The translations under genes and the position numbers were made by a program. From an uncultured Ignavibacteriota bacterium (GTDB lineage: Bacteria; Bacteroidota; Ignavibacteria; Palsa-1295), in assembly GCA_903900335.1 (NCBI GenBank), contig CAIUMP010000019.1, forward strand, positions 31,937-95,936: 64,000 bases of DNA. Direction: 5' to 3'. Below are positions 39,625 through 47,688 of this stretch, piece after piece. Under the pieces are notes generated by a model. The model saw only the letters and a program-made list of their open reading frames with translations. It was not told where the DNA came from and searched no databases. Each line of letters begins with the position of its first letter. The stretch's first letter is position 1.

Positions 39625-41397
39625 ATGGCAACGCAATCCAACGCACGAGAACTTCGCGTCTTCATCAGTTCCACTTTCCGAGACTTGCAAGTCGAACGCG
39701 AGCATCTCGTCAAGAAAGTCTTTCCCGAACTCCGGGCGATCTGCCGCGAGCGTGGCATCACGTTAACGGAGGTCGATCTCCGCTGGGGAATTACCGATGA
39801 GGATAAGATCCAAGGTCGCGTTATCCGCACTTGCTTAGAAGAACTTGATCGCTGTCGACCGTACTTCATTGGCATTACGGGTGATCGGTACGGCTACATT
39901 CCGGTTCCGGAAGAGATTACGAATGATCCCGAGCTACTCACGCGCTACCCCTGGATCGAGCAAGCGATTGCAAGCGGCGCGAGTATCACCGATCTTGAAT
40001 TTCAATCAGGAGCGCTGAACGAAGCAGCGCTTGGTGAGAGGCCGCGTGCGAATTTCTATTTCCGGCATCTTCCGGTTGTGTGGGAGTCGGAGAAGAGTCA
40101 GGATCAGAAGCAACTGGAAGCACTTCAGGCCCGGGTTGCCGCCGCCGGGTATCGGACAGATGAATATTCTGATCCCGTTACGCTCGGTAAACTCGTCTAT
40201 GACGGGCTCTTGCAAGTTGTGAACGAGGACTTCGGCGATGTAAAGGCCCGTACGCCGCTGGAAGATGAACGCGCAAAGCACGAGGCGTTCGCTCACTCGC
40301 GGCGGCTGGCGTATGTTGCCGATCCCAAGTATGTGGAGCGTCTCGATCAGTTTGCCGAAAGTGAAGAACCGCCGTTGATCCTCTACGCGGAATCCGGCTC
40401 TGGCAAGAGTTCACTCATCGCCTATTGGGCAGAGGAGCATCGGCAGAAGCATCCTGGGGCGCACGTTGTAGAGCACTACATTGGTATCGGCGCAAGCGCG
40501 ACGGATCACTACGGCGTAATGCGCCATGTGATGGAGGAGATCAAGGAGCGGTTCAATCGTACCGAGGAAATTCCCGGGACGCCCCAAGAGATCGAACGCC
40601 AGTTCGCGAACTGGCTTGGATTTACCCTCGACTCGCCGATGGTCCTCATCATCGACGCGGTCAACCAGCTTTCTGGTGTTGCGCTCAATCTGGAATGGGT
40701 ACCGCGTTTCTTTCCGCCAAAGATTCGATTTATCATCACAACAACGGTGGAAGAGACGCTCGTCCATCTGCGTGAGCGCGGTTGGGGAGAGCTTGGGATA
40801 CAGCCGTTGCACGAAAAGGAGCGCGAGATCATCATCAAGCGATTGCTTGGGCAGTATGGCAAAGCCCTCTCCGCGAAGCAGGTGCAGCGGATTGCAGAAG
40901 ACGAGAAGTGCGCACACCCACTCTTCTTGCGAACCGTCCTCGAAGAGCTTCGCCTCTTCGGACGTCATGAAGATCTCGAATCACAAATAGATCGCTACCT
41001 CGCCACAACCGGCACGGAAGATCTCTTTCAGGTCGTGCTGCATCGCTTCGAGCAGGATTTCGGAGAGAGTCTTGTTCGAGACATTCTGTCACTTATCTGG
41101 GCCACGCGCACCGGACTTTCCGAGATAGAATTGCAAGAGTTGATCGGTGTCTCGCGCATGGAGATCGCTTCCGTCGTCATCGCGCTCGACTACCACTTCT
41201 TACGAAACGAGGGCCTTCTCACATTTTTCCATGACTTCCTGCGCCGCGCAGTCGAGAAGCGTTATCTGCCGGATGAACCCGCTCAAGTTGCGAAGCACTT
41301 AATTCTGGCGGATTACTTCGAGAAGGTTGTCGATGAGCTGATCGCACGGGATGAAGCGGCAGAAGCTGCGGAACGAGAGGCTTTGGAGGTTGCATGA
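39625..41397 (+). CDS. DUF4062-STAND NTPase
   Basis: 590 residues. The N-terminal DUF4062 domain (about 10-200, TIR-like fold) has RVFISSTFRDLQ, VDLRWGIT and GDRYGY. A STAND-type NTPase follows: P-loop AESGSGKSS at 255-263 with Lys261, Walker B VLIIDAVNQL at 340-349, sensor RFIITTT at 368-374 and the HPLFL motif at 431-435. A winged-helix-like segment covers about 470-570, then the protein stops. Relatives (TEP1/NPHP3-like and bacterial conflict ATPases) usually continue into a sensor repeat region on the same chain; here the repeats are on separate genes that overlap by ATGA. Confidence 0.88.
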   Translation: MATQSNARELRVFISSTFRDLQVEREHLVKKVFPELRAICRERGITLTEVDLRWGITDEDKIQGRVIRTCLEELDRCRPYFIGITGDRYGYIPVPEEITNDPELLTRYPWIEQAIASGASITDLEFQSGALNEAALGERPRANFYFRHLPVVWESEKSQDQKQLEALQARVAAAGYRTDEYSDPVTLGKLVYDGLLQVVNEDFGDVKARTPLEDERAKHEAFAHSRRLAYVADPKYVERLDQFAESEEPPLILYAESGSGKSSLIAYWAEEHRQKHPGAHVVEHYIGIGASATDHYGVMRHVMEEIKERFNRTEEIPGTPQEIERQFANWLGFTLDSPMVLIIDAVNQLSGVALNLEWVPRFFPPKIRFIITTTVEETLVHLRERGWGELGIQPLHEKEREIIIKRLLGQYGKALSAKQVQRIAEDEKCAHPLFLRTVLEELRLFGRHEDLESQIDRYLATTGTEDLFQVVLHRFEQDFGESLVRDILSLIWATRTGLSEIELQELIGVSRMEIASVVIALDYHFLRNEGLLTFFHDFLRRAVEKRYLPDEPAQVAKHLILADYFEKVVDELIARDEAAEAAEREALEVA

Positions 41398-42926
41398 TTC
41401 CACTTAGAATTGCGCGGGAGCTGACCTATCAGCTTGAGAAGGCGGGAGAGGATGAGAGACTTGCGCGAGTACTCGCCAGCGTGCACGTATTCTTTGTACT
41501 TTACAGTGGAGATGAAGTCTCAGATTATCTCGCGCTTTGGCAAAGATTATCGACGAGCGGGCGCCTCCCAATCTTATCCTTCAGTGAGTCGCTGAACGAA
41601 CTCCGAATTAGCAACTCGAAGCACTTGGTACTCGCTCTGCAGAAGATGAATAGCTTCTTCGACGCACGGAGCGAGTTCGAACATTCGCAGAAGGTATTAG
41701 CGGAACTCAAGGGATGGGCGAACGCGAACTCCGATTCGCGGCAATCTATGATCGCCGAACTCGGTTTGGGGTCGCTCAATTGGCGGCTTAGCAAATTTGA
41801 GGAAGCAAAAGCTCACTACGATTGCTCTTTGGAACTCGCCGAGTCACTTGGCGAGCAGGGCTACATCGCCCGATCCATCGGTAACCTCGGACTTGTTCTC
41901 ATGGATCTTGGCCAATATGCGGAGGCCATAGATTGTTTTCAACGAAGGTTGGCACTTGAGGAAGCCGCAGGAAATCGACACGGAATCGCTGGCGCGATTG
42001 GAAATATCGGACTCGTGCACATGGACCAGGGTCGCTTCGACGAAGCAATCATCTGCTTGGAACAGGATCTCCAACTTAGCACGGCCCTGGGTGACCGGCA
42101 ATCAATGTGCAGTGCAGCGGGAAATCTCGGGATTGTCTATATGCAGTTATCACGCTACAGTGAAGCACTGAAATGCTATGAGCAGCAATACGAACTCGCG
42201 AAACTGCTGGGTTATAAGTCCGGGATGAAGCACGCGGTAGGTAACATGGGGCTGGTTCAAATCCACAAGGGTGCGTACAGCCAAGCTGTGCTCACCCTAA
42301 ACCAACAATTAGAACTCGCAGAACAGCTGGGTGACCATCGGGCACGGTACATTGCAATGGGGAACCTTGCGACGGTGCACCTCAAACTTGGCAGACATGA
42401 AGAGGCTTTGCGAGCCAATTTGGAGGCATTGGAGGGGCACCGAGCGATTGGATTCAAGTTTGGGATGAGCTTTTGGCTCATCGGAATTGCAGAAGCATTG
42501 CTGCATTCCGCTTTCGCCCAAACCGGAGTAGCTTCAAGCAAGGCTGAAATGCTCCAGAAAGCGCGCGACAACGCGGAGGAATGCATACGACTCAGCCAAG
42601 ACCTTTCAAAACCCGATACTGTTTTTGAAAGCCAAATACTTTTGGCGAGAATAGATCATGCTGAGGGCAGAGTTGCACGTGCAGTCGAGCGCCTTGAGGC
42701 ATTAGCTTCCGAAGCGGACGATGAAGAGCAACTTGCGGAGACACATTATTGGCTTTGGAAATCGCAAGATTCCGAGAGTGGGAGAACGCACGCGATTCAT
42801 GCAACCAGTCTCCTTGAAAAACTCCACCTAAGTACTGGCAAATTCGAATACCGTAAACGCATTGCCGAGCTTCGAGGCGAGCGGGTGCCGATGTCCGCAG
42901 ATGACTTGGCGGAGACTCCGGCATGA
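41394..42926 (+). CDS. TPR-repeat protein 1, candidate STAND sensor partner
   Basis: 510 residues. The first 70 residues (IARELTYQLEKAGEDERLAR ... VFFVLY) resemble the helical arm that normally follows the winged helix in single-chain STAND proteins. At least seven TPR units follow (for example GNLGLVLMDLGQYAEAIDCF and GNIGLVHMDQGRFDEAIICL). The C-terminal motif KFEYRKRIAELRGE is identical in TPR protein 2. The ATG overlaps the NTPase stop (ATGA), indicating coupled translation. The sensor role is inferred from order and architecture. Confidence 0.83.
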   Translation: MIPLRIARELTYQLEKAGEDERLARVLASVHVFFVLYSGDEVSDYLALWQRLSTSGRLPILSFSESLNELRISNSKHLVLALQKMNSFFDARSEFEHSQKVLAELKGWANANSDSRQSMIAELGLGSLNWRLSKFEEAKAHYDCSLELAESLGEQGYIARSIGNLGLVLMDLGQYAEAIDCFQRRLALEEAAGNRHGIAGAIGNIGLVHMDQGRFDEAIICLEQDLQLSTALGDRQSMCSAAGNLGIVYMQLSRYSEALKCYEQQYELAKLLGYKSGMKHAVGNMGLVQIHKGAYSQAVLTLNQQLELAEQLGDHRARYIAMGNLATVHLKLGRHEEALRANLEALEGHRAIGFKFGMSFWLIGIAEALLHSAFAQTGVASSKAEMLQKARDNAEECIRLSQDLSKPDTVFESQILLARIDHAEGRVARAVERLEALASEADDEEQLAETHYWLWKSQDSESGRTHAIHATSLLEKLHLSTGKFEYRKRIAELRGERVPMSADDLAETPA

Positions 42927-44632
42927 TATCCCTGAGGATAGCGCAGGAGCTTACCCATCAACTTGGGCTAGCGCACGAGGATGCGCGACTCATACGATCG
43001 CTCGCAAAGATTGAGGTGTTTTTGCCGTTGTATCGGTCGGATGATTGCTCGGATGTAATGATTCAATTGCGGGATCTTCATAAGCGGGGTTTTGAGATCG
43101 AGTCGTACTTCCGAGAATCGATGCAACGGCTTCTCGATAGCGGCGGGCGGCAACGACTGATGTTAGAAGCATTTCAGCAGGTGACGCTTATGTTAGAGTC
43201 GCGAGGTGCCTGGTCGGATAGCCGTGACCTTACCACCTCCTACCTAGAGTGGGCGGAGGCCAGTGGAAATCGATCGTATGTGATGAACGCACACCTTCGT
43301 CTCGGAATTGCCTTCTGGCGTCTCGGCGAGAACGAGCTAGCAAGAGCGCACTACGATATTTCGCTGGGAATCGCGAGAGAACTTGATGATTTACTTGGAA
43401 TATCCTCCGCGGAAAGTAACATTGGGCTGCTCCTGTTTTATGCTGGAGACTACCCTGGCGCGATGGATCGATTTATGGGTCAATTGCGAATTCGAGAAGA
43501 GCTTAGAGACACGACAGGGCTTGCTCGAACGCACTCCAGAATCGGCAACATACACTATTCGCTCGGCGAGTATGAGAAGGCGAAAGAGTCGTATGAGATG
43601 AGCCTAACGCTAGCCAAATCGCTTGCGGATCGATCAGAAACGGCGTTCGCTTGCGGCAATATCGCAATAGCACTTCTTCAACTCAATCGTCTGGATGAGG
43701 CTCAGTTATTATTGAATCAGCAATATGAGATCTCCGAGGCACTCGGAGCGCGCGAGTCGATGTCCAAGGCCGTCTTCAATTCAGGCGCCCTCCATATGCG
43801 ACGCGGCGAGTTAGAAGCCGCGCGTGCGTCGTTCGAGCAGGGGCTGGCTTTTTCTAGGGAAGTAGGGGACAAGAAGTCGGAGGGACTCGCACTTGGCAAC
43901 ATTGGGGAGATTCTCTTCGAGGAAGGGAAGTACCAGAATTCGATTGACATTTACTACGAAAAGCTCGTGCTTTCGGAAGCACTATCCGACAAGCGCGGTG
44001 TCGCTGTTGCACTTGGGGGGATTGGTCGGACTTACGCCTGGTTGGGAGAGTACGAGCTTGCACTGGAGCACCTCACTTCCGCACTCGCAAGTCACCGGGC
44101 GATTGGGAATTTGCATCATTCTGCACATTGGCTGAATGAGATCGCTCAGGCTTTGCTTTCAGTGGCAGCTTTGCCGGAGCTCCCGGTTTGGTTGGGGAAT
44201 TATGTCCCGGAGTTGGAGGAAGATATGGCTGTTTGGCGTACTCTGGTGCTGAATGAAGCAAGAGAGAATGCAGTAGAAGCACTGGCAATCAGCGAACAGC
44301 TTGCCAAACAAGACACTCTTTTTCAATCGCGAATCCTCCTCGCCCGAATAGATGCCGCTGAGCACAAAGTGCGAAACGCGAGAGAGGCTTTAGAAAAACT
44401 ACTCCTCGAAACTAAGGTAGCGACCGAGCGAGCAGACATTCATTTTTGGATTTGGCGGATTATTAAACATCATGAATTGTCAGCCGAGACCGCGAAGGCA
44501 CATTCAGCGGAAGCACTAGCCCGTTACATCGCCCTCATAACCGTTACCCCAAAATTCGAATACCGCAAACGCATCGCAGAACTTCGCGGGGAGCCTATCC
44601 CCATGAGTGCTGATGATATTCAGGATGATTGA
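42923..44632 (+). CDS. TPR-repeat protein 2, paralogue of TPR protein 1
   Basis: 569 residues. It shares the helical-arm start (ISLRIAQELTHQLGLAHEDA) and the ending KFEYRKRIAELRGE, followed by PIPMSADDI, with TPR protein 1, but the TPR blocks in between are clearly diverged (for example GRTYAWLGEYELALEHL). It overlaps the upstream gene by ATGA. A duplicated subunit with a different sensing surface is the simplest reading. No catalytic domain is seen. Confidence 0.82.
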   Translation: MISLRIAQELTHQLGLAHEDARLIRSLAKIEVFLPLYRSDDCSDVMIQLRDLHKRGFEIESYFRESMQRLLDSGGRQRLMLEAFQQVTLMLESRGAWSDSRDLTTSYLEWAEASGNRSYVMNAHLRLGIAFWRLGENELARAHYDISLGIARELDDLLGISSAESNIGLLLFYAGDYPGAMDRFMGQLRIREELRDTTGLARTHSRIGNIHYSLGEYEKAKESYEMSLTLAKSLADRSETAFACGNIAIALLQLNRLDEAQLLLNQQYEISEALGARESMSKAVFNSGALHMRRGELEAARASFEQGLAFSREVGDKKSEGLALGNIGEILFEEGKYQNSIDIYYEKLVLSEALSDKRGVAVALGGIGRTYAWLGEYELALEHLTSALASHRAIGNLHHSAHWLNEIAQALLSVAALPELPVWLGNYVPELEEDMAVWRTLVLNEARENAVEALAISEQLAKQDTLFQSRILLARIDAAEHKVRNAREALEKLLLETKVATERADIHFWIWRIIKHHELSAETAKAHSAEALARYIALITVTPKFEYRKRIAELRGEPIPMSADDIQDD

Positions 44633-44724
44633 ATGCCTTTCGCACCGTGAGATCCGACGGGCGTACACAGTGTCGAACTTCCATCAAACTCACAATATGG
44701 CCCAAAAAGCTACTTTTGGACCGG

Positions 44725-44739
44725 CTCAATTATATTGAG
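44725..44739. promoter_or_regulatory. Palindrome upstream of feoA, possible operator
   Basis: CTCAATTATATTGAG is a 6-3-6 inverted repeat about 110 bases before feoA. A second hairpin (44702-44707/44714-44719) lies just upstream. Iron-responsive control is plausible by context, but the site does not match a known Fur box. Confidence 0.3.
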
Positions 44740-44851
44740 TCTTAATAAGGATTTATCTTCGGTCATTTTTGTGTTACCATCGTGCGATCCTCCTCGTGGC
44801 GAATAACTCGGGATTTTTCCGAGGCGGCCGCAAGACATTCGACAGAATCTC

Positions 44852-45271
44852 ATGCCCTCGAAGCACAAGAAATTTCACCTCTTTCGGCCATCTACATGGA
44901 GCGGCAGAGCTCGGCAGCGTGGAAGCGTTTCGACGCCAACCAAGCTTCGCTCTACGGTCAGTCATTCCGCGCCATCGGGGCACCACGCACCCGTCGTGTC
45001 GGGGCACCAGGCACCCAACGCGTCGGGCCACGAGCACCGTCGTCTTTCGGAATTAGTCGCAGGCGATAGCGCAACCATTCACGCCATTACCGGGACGAGA
45101 GAGGTGCGCTTGCATCTTATGGAAATGGGAATCACGCCAGGTACGCATGTTCGTGTATGCAGGATCGCCGTGATGGGCGGGCCTTTGGATATTTCCATCC
45201 GGGGGTACCGACTTTCCCTTCGTCAGCAGGAAGCAGCGGCCATCGAGCTAAGGAGTGTGCACGCAGCGTGA
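44852..45271 (+). CDS. feoA: FeoA-domain protein with long N-terminal extension
   Basis: 139 residues if translation starts at ATG 44852. The SH3-like FeoA domain occupies about 64-139: LSELVAGDSATIHAITG, EVRLHLMEMGITPGTHV and GYRLSLRQQEA are conserved. The first 60 residues are basic and end in three 8-residue units (residues 42-65) each starting SGH, rich in His. A GTG at 44996 would drop most of this, so the start is open. The stop overlaps the feoB GTG. Confidence 0.82.
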   Translation: MPSKHKKFHLFRPSTWSGRARQRGSVSTPTKLRSTVSHSAPSGHHAPVVSGHQAPNASGHEHRRLSELVAGDSATIHAITGTREVRLHLMEMGITPGTHVRVCRIAVMGGPLDISIRGYRLSLRQQEAAAIELRSVHAA

Positions 45272-47319
45272 ACGACCCTCTAATAACTTTGCCTTCCAAT
45301 AAGAGCACGATCCCAGCAGGGATTGAGTCTTCAATTTCCGGAAACAGCGCTGAAGGATTGCCAGCACTTGCTGCTGCTATTCCAACAGTTGCGCTTGTCG
45401 GCAATCCTAACTCCGGCAAGACTACGCTGTTCAATGCGCTCACGGGATTGCGGCAGAAGGTCGCGAATTATCCCGGTGTGACCGTTGAGAAGAAGCAGGG
45501 GATAGCGGTTCTTGGTGGTGGCAAGAAAGTAAACGTCATTGATCTTCCGGGTCTCTACTCCCTCACACCACGATCACCGGATGAACAGATTGCCCGCGAG
45601 GTTCTGCTCGGATTGCGCTCCGATACCCCGAAGCCGACAGTGGTCATCAATGTAGTTGATGCCACGAATCTTGACCGGAATTTATACACGACACGGCAGT
45701 TGCTTGAGCTCTCGCTACCTGTTGTGGTTGTGCTTACGATGACGGACCTACTGGAGGCTGAAGGCAAGTCAGTTAACACAGTTCTCCTCGCGTCTCGATT
45801 AGGTGTTCCTGTTAGCGCGATTATTGTTTCGAAGAAGCAAGGTCTCGAAGCTCTCAAAGATATGATACAAAAGTATCACTCGCTAACGGGCGCTGGTTCA
45901 GAACTACCTGTTTTCGAAGATCATCACTTCCACGATGATCTAGATCACGCGGCGACGATCATTGAAGAGAGATACACTTGGATCGCCGGGATCACTGCGG
46001 GAGTGATTACAGAGCGCGGAAAACAATCGCAATCGCGACGGAGTTTTGACGAGAAGATCGACCGCGTGTTCATGCATCCGTTCTGGGGATACGCCATCTT
46101 CGTCTTTACGATGATGGTTCTCTTCCAGGCCATCTTCGCGTGGGTGCAAGCACCGATGGATTGGATACGATCGGGGATGAACGCGCTCGGTAGTCTCATC
46201 GGCGGGCTGCTACCCGCTGGTGATTTGCGAAACTTGCTGCAACAGGGAATCCTCGGCGGCGTTGGAAACACACTTGTCTTCCTTCCGCAGATTTTGCTGC
46301 TGTTCTTCTTCATCACTCTGCTTGAAGATACCGGCTACATGGCTCGCGCCGCCTTCTTGATGGATCGGTTGATGAGTCGCGTTGGCTTGCATGGAAAATC
46401 CTTCATCCCACTGGTATCTTCCTTTGCTTGTGCCATTCCCGGCATCATGGCGACTCGCACAATTGGAGATCGCAAGGCGAGGCTGATTACGATTTTGATA
46501 GCACCGCTCATGTCCTGCTCTGCACGGCTGCCAGTCTATGCCTTGATGATCGGAGCGTTCATCCCAGCTCGACCAATCGTGTCCCTCGGCGGATTCACAA
46601 TTCTTACATTGCCGGGTGTGGTACTGCTCTCGATGTACTTTCTCGGTATGATCGCGGCCTTTAGCATTGCGTGGCTGTTTCATCGCACGTTGTTGAAGGG
46701 TGAATCCCCAACCTTCGTAATGGAATTGCCCTCGTATCGAGTGCCGAGCTTGCGAACGGCAGTAACGCAGATGATCGAACGCGCTGGCCTATTCGTGCGC
46801 CGCGCCGGGACGGTTATCCTTTCTGTTTCCGTCGTGCTGTGGGCGCTCGCGACTTACCCCAAGCATGAAGAACTGCCACAAAGTGAGCGAGCGCAGCACT
46901 CGTTGGTGGGAGAGTTTGGGCATATCATCGAGCCCGCAATTGCGCCGTTGGGATTCAATTGGAAGATGGGGATCGGTATCATCTCATCGTTCGTCGCGCG
47001 CGAAGTATTCGTATCTGCAATGGGGACGGTTTATAGCGTTGGTGATGCGGAGACCGAAAGCGGGCAGATAGATCTCCAGCAACGGATGCGGGATGATGTT
47101 GACCCAAGTACTCGCGCGAAAGTGTTTACTCCCCTCGTGGCCATTGCATTGATGGTCTATTACGTACTTGCGATGCAATGTATCTCCACGCTTGCCGTAG
47201 TTCGGCGTGAAACAAACGGCTGGAAATGGCCGTTATTTCAGTTGGTCTATATGAGCGTACTCGCATGGGTAGTGACGTTCGCAGTGTATCAGGGTGGCAA
47301 GATTTTGGGATATGGCTAA
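45268..47319 (+). CDS. feoB: Ferrous iron transporter FeoB
   Basis: FeoB imports Fe2+. 683 residues from GTG 45268. The N-terminal G domain has GNPNSGKTTLFNALTG (G1), YPGVTVEKK, DLPGLYSL (G3) and TMTD (G4). A GTPase-linked helical region and Gate segments follow, then about eight membrane helices, with conserved FIPLVSSFACAIPGIMATRT. An upstream ATG at 45157 lies within feoA and gives a Ser/Pro-rich leader with no homology, so the GTG with its GTGA overlap is preferred. Confidence 0.94.
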   Translation: MNDPLITLPSNKSTIPAGIESSISGNSAEGLPALAAAIPTVALVGNPNSGKTTLFNALTGLRQKVANYPGVTVEKKQGIAVLGGGKKVNVIDLPGLYSLTPRSPDEQIAREVLLGLRSDTPKPTVVINVVDATNLDRNLYTTRQLLELSLPVVVVLTMTDLLEAEGKSVNTVLLASRLGVPVSAIIVSKKQGLEALKDMIQKYHSLTGAGSELPVFEDHHFHDDLDHAATIIEERYTWIAGITAGVITERGKQSQSRRSFDEKIDRVFMHPFWGYAIFVFTMMVLFQAIFAWVQAPMDWIRSGMNALGSLIGGLLPAGDLRNLLQQGILGGVGNTLVFLPQILLLFFFITLLEDTGYMARAAFLMDRLMSRVGLHGKSFIPLVSSFACAIPGIMATRTIGDRKARLITILIAPLMSCSARLPVYALMIGAFIPARPIVSLGGFTILTLPGVVLLSMYFLGMIAAFSIAWLFHRTLLKGESPTFVMELPSYRVPSLRTAVTQMIERAGLFVRRAGTVILSVSVVLWALATYPKHEELPQSERAQHSLVGEFGHIIEPAIAPLGFNWKMGIGIISSFVAREVFVSAMGTVYSVGDAETESGQIDLQQRMRDDVDPSTRAKVFTPLVAIALMVYYVLAMQCISTLAVVRRETNGWKWPLFQLVYMSVLAWVVTFAVYQGGKILGYG

Positions 47320-47324
47320 GCATT

Positions 47325-47528
47325 ATGATACTTCAAACACTCATACTCTGGTCGATCATCGGCTTCGCGGCGTGGCATGTCGGGCGACACGTAGTGGGAC
47401 TTGGTCGTAGTTTGACAGCCGCTCACGGTTCGGCTCCAGCTTGTGCGGTTGGGTGTGGTGCGTGCTCGACTGAAACGCAGTCAGTTCAATTGGTTAGTAT
47501 TGCTCTTCCTCCCATCGCACGGGGGTAG
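47325..47528 (+). CDS. FeoB-associated Cys-rich membrane peptide
   Basis: 67 residues: one N-terminal membrane helix (ILQTLILWSIIGFAAWHVG) and a cysteine cluster CAVGCGACS. This pattern and the position 5 bases after feoB fit the FeoB-associated small Cys-rich proteins (FeoC-like in role). Start ATG 47325; function inferred. Confidence 0.75.
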   Translation: MILQTLILWSIIGFAAWHVGRHVVGLGRSLTAAHGSAPACAVGCGACSTETQSVQLVSIALPPIARG

Positions 47529-47578
47529 GAACTTGCTGGGTAATCGGCGTCGTGTCCGTTAACACCTCCATTGTCCAG

Positions 47579-47618
47579 GGATTGCTTCGTCACCCCTCCG
47601 GGGTTTCCTCGCAATGAC
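47579..47618. repeat. Palindromic intergenic repeat
   Basis: An imperfect hairpin (outer ATTGC/GCAAT, inner CCCC/GGGG) matching the common 'attgcttcgtcac...cctcgcaatgac' dispersed family. It lies between the FeoB-associated peptide and the ferritin-like gene. Confidence 0.6.
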
Positions 47619-47688
47619 GTAAAAGATTCATCCGACACAACAGCAACATCGGAATTCTCTCCCTACCCTGCAAGTTCTTCCCGTTGCA

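Noticed and set aside
40411..40968. 185-residue minus-strand frame inside the STAND NTPase gene
   Set aside because: Antisense to the P-loop and Walker B region; protein-like only because of codon bias on the sense strand.
45157..45267. FeoB start at ATG 45157
   Set aside because: Extra residues lie in feoA and look like translated feoA DNA; GTG 45268 gives a GTGA overlap.
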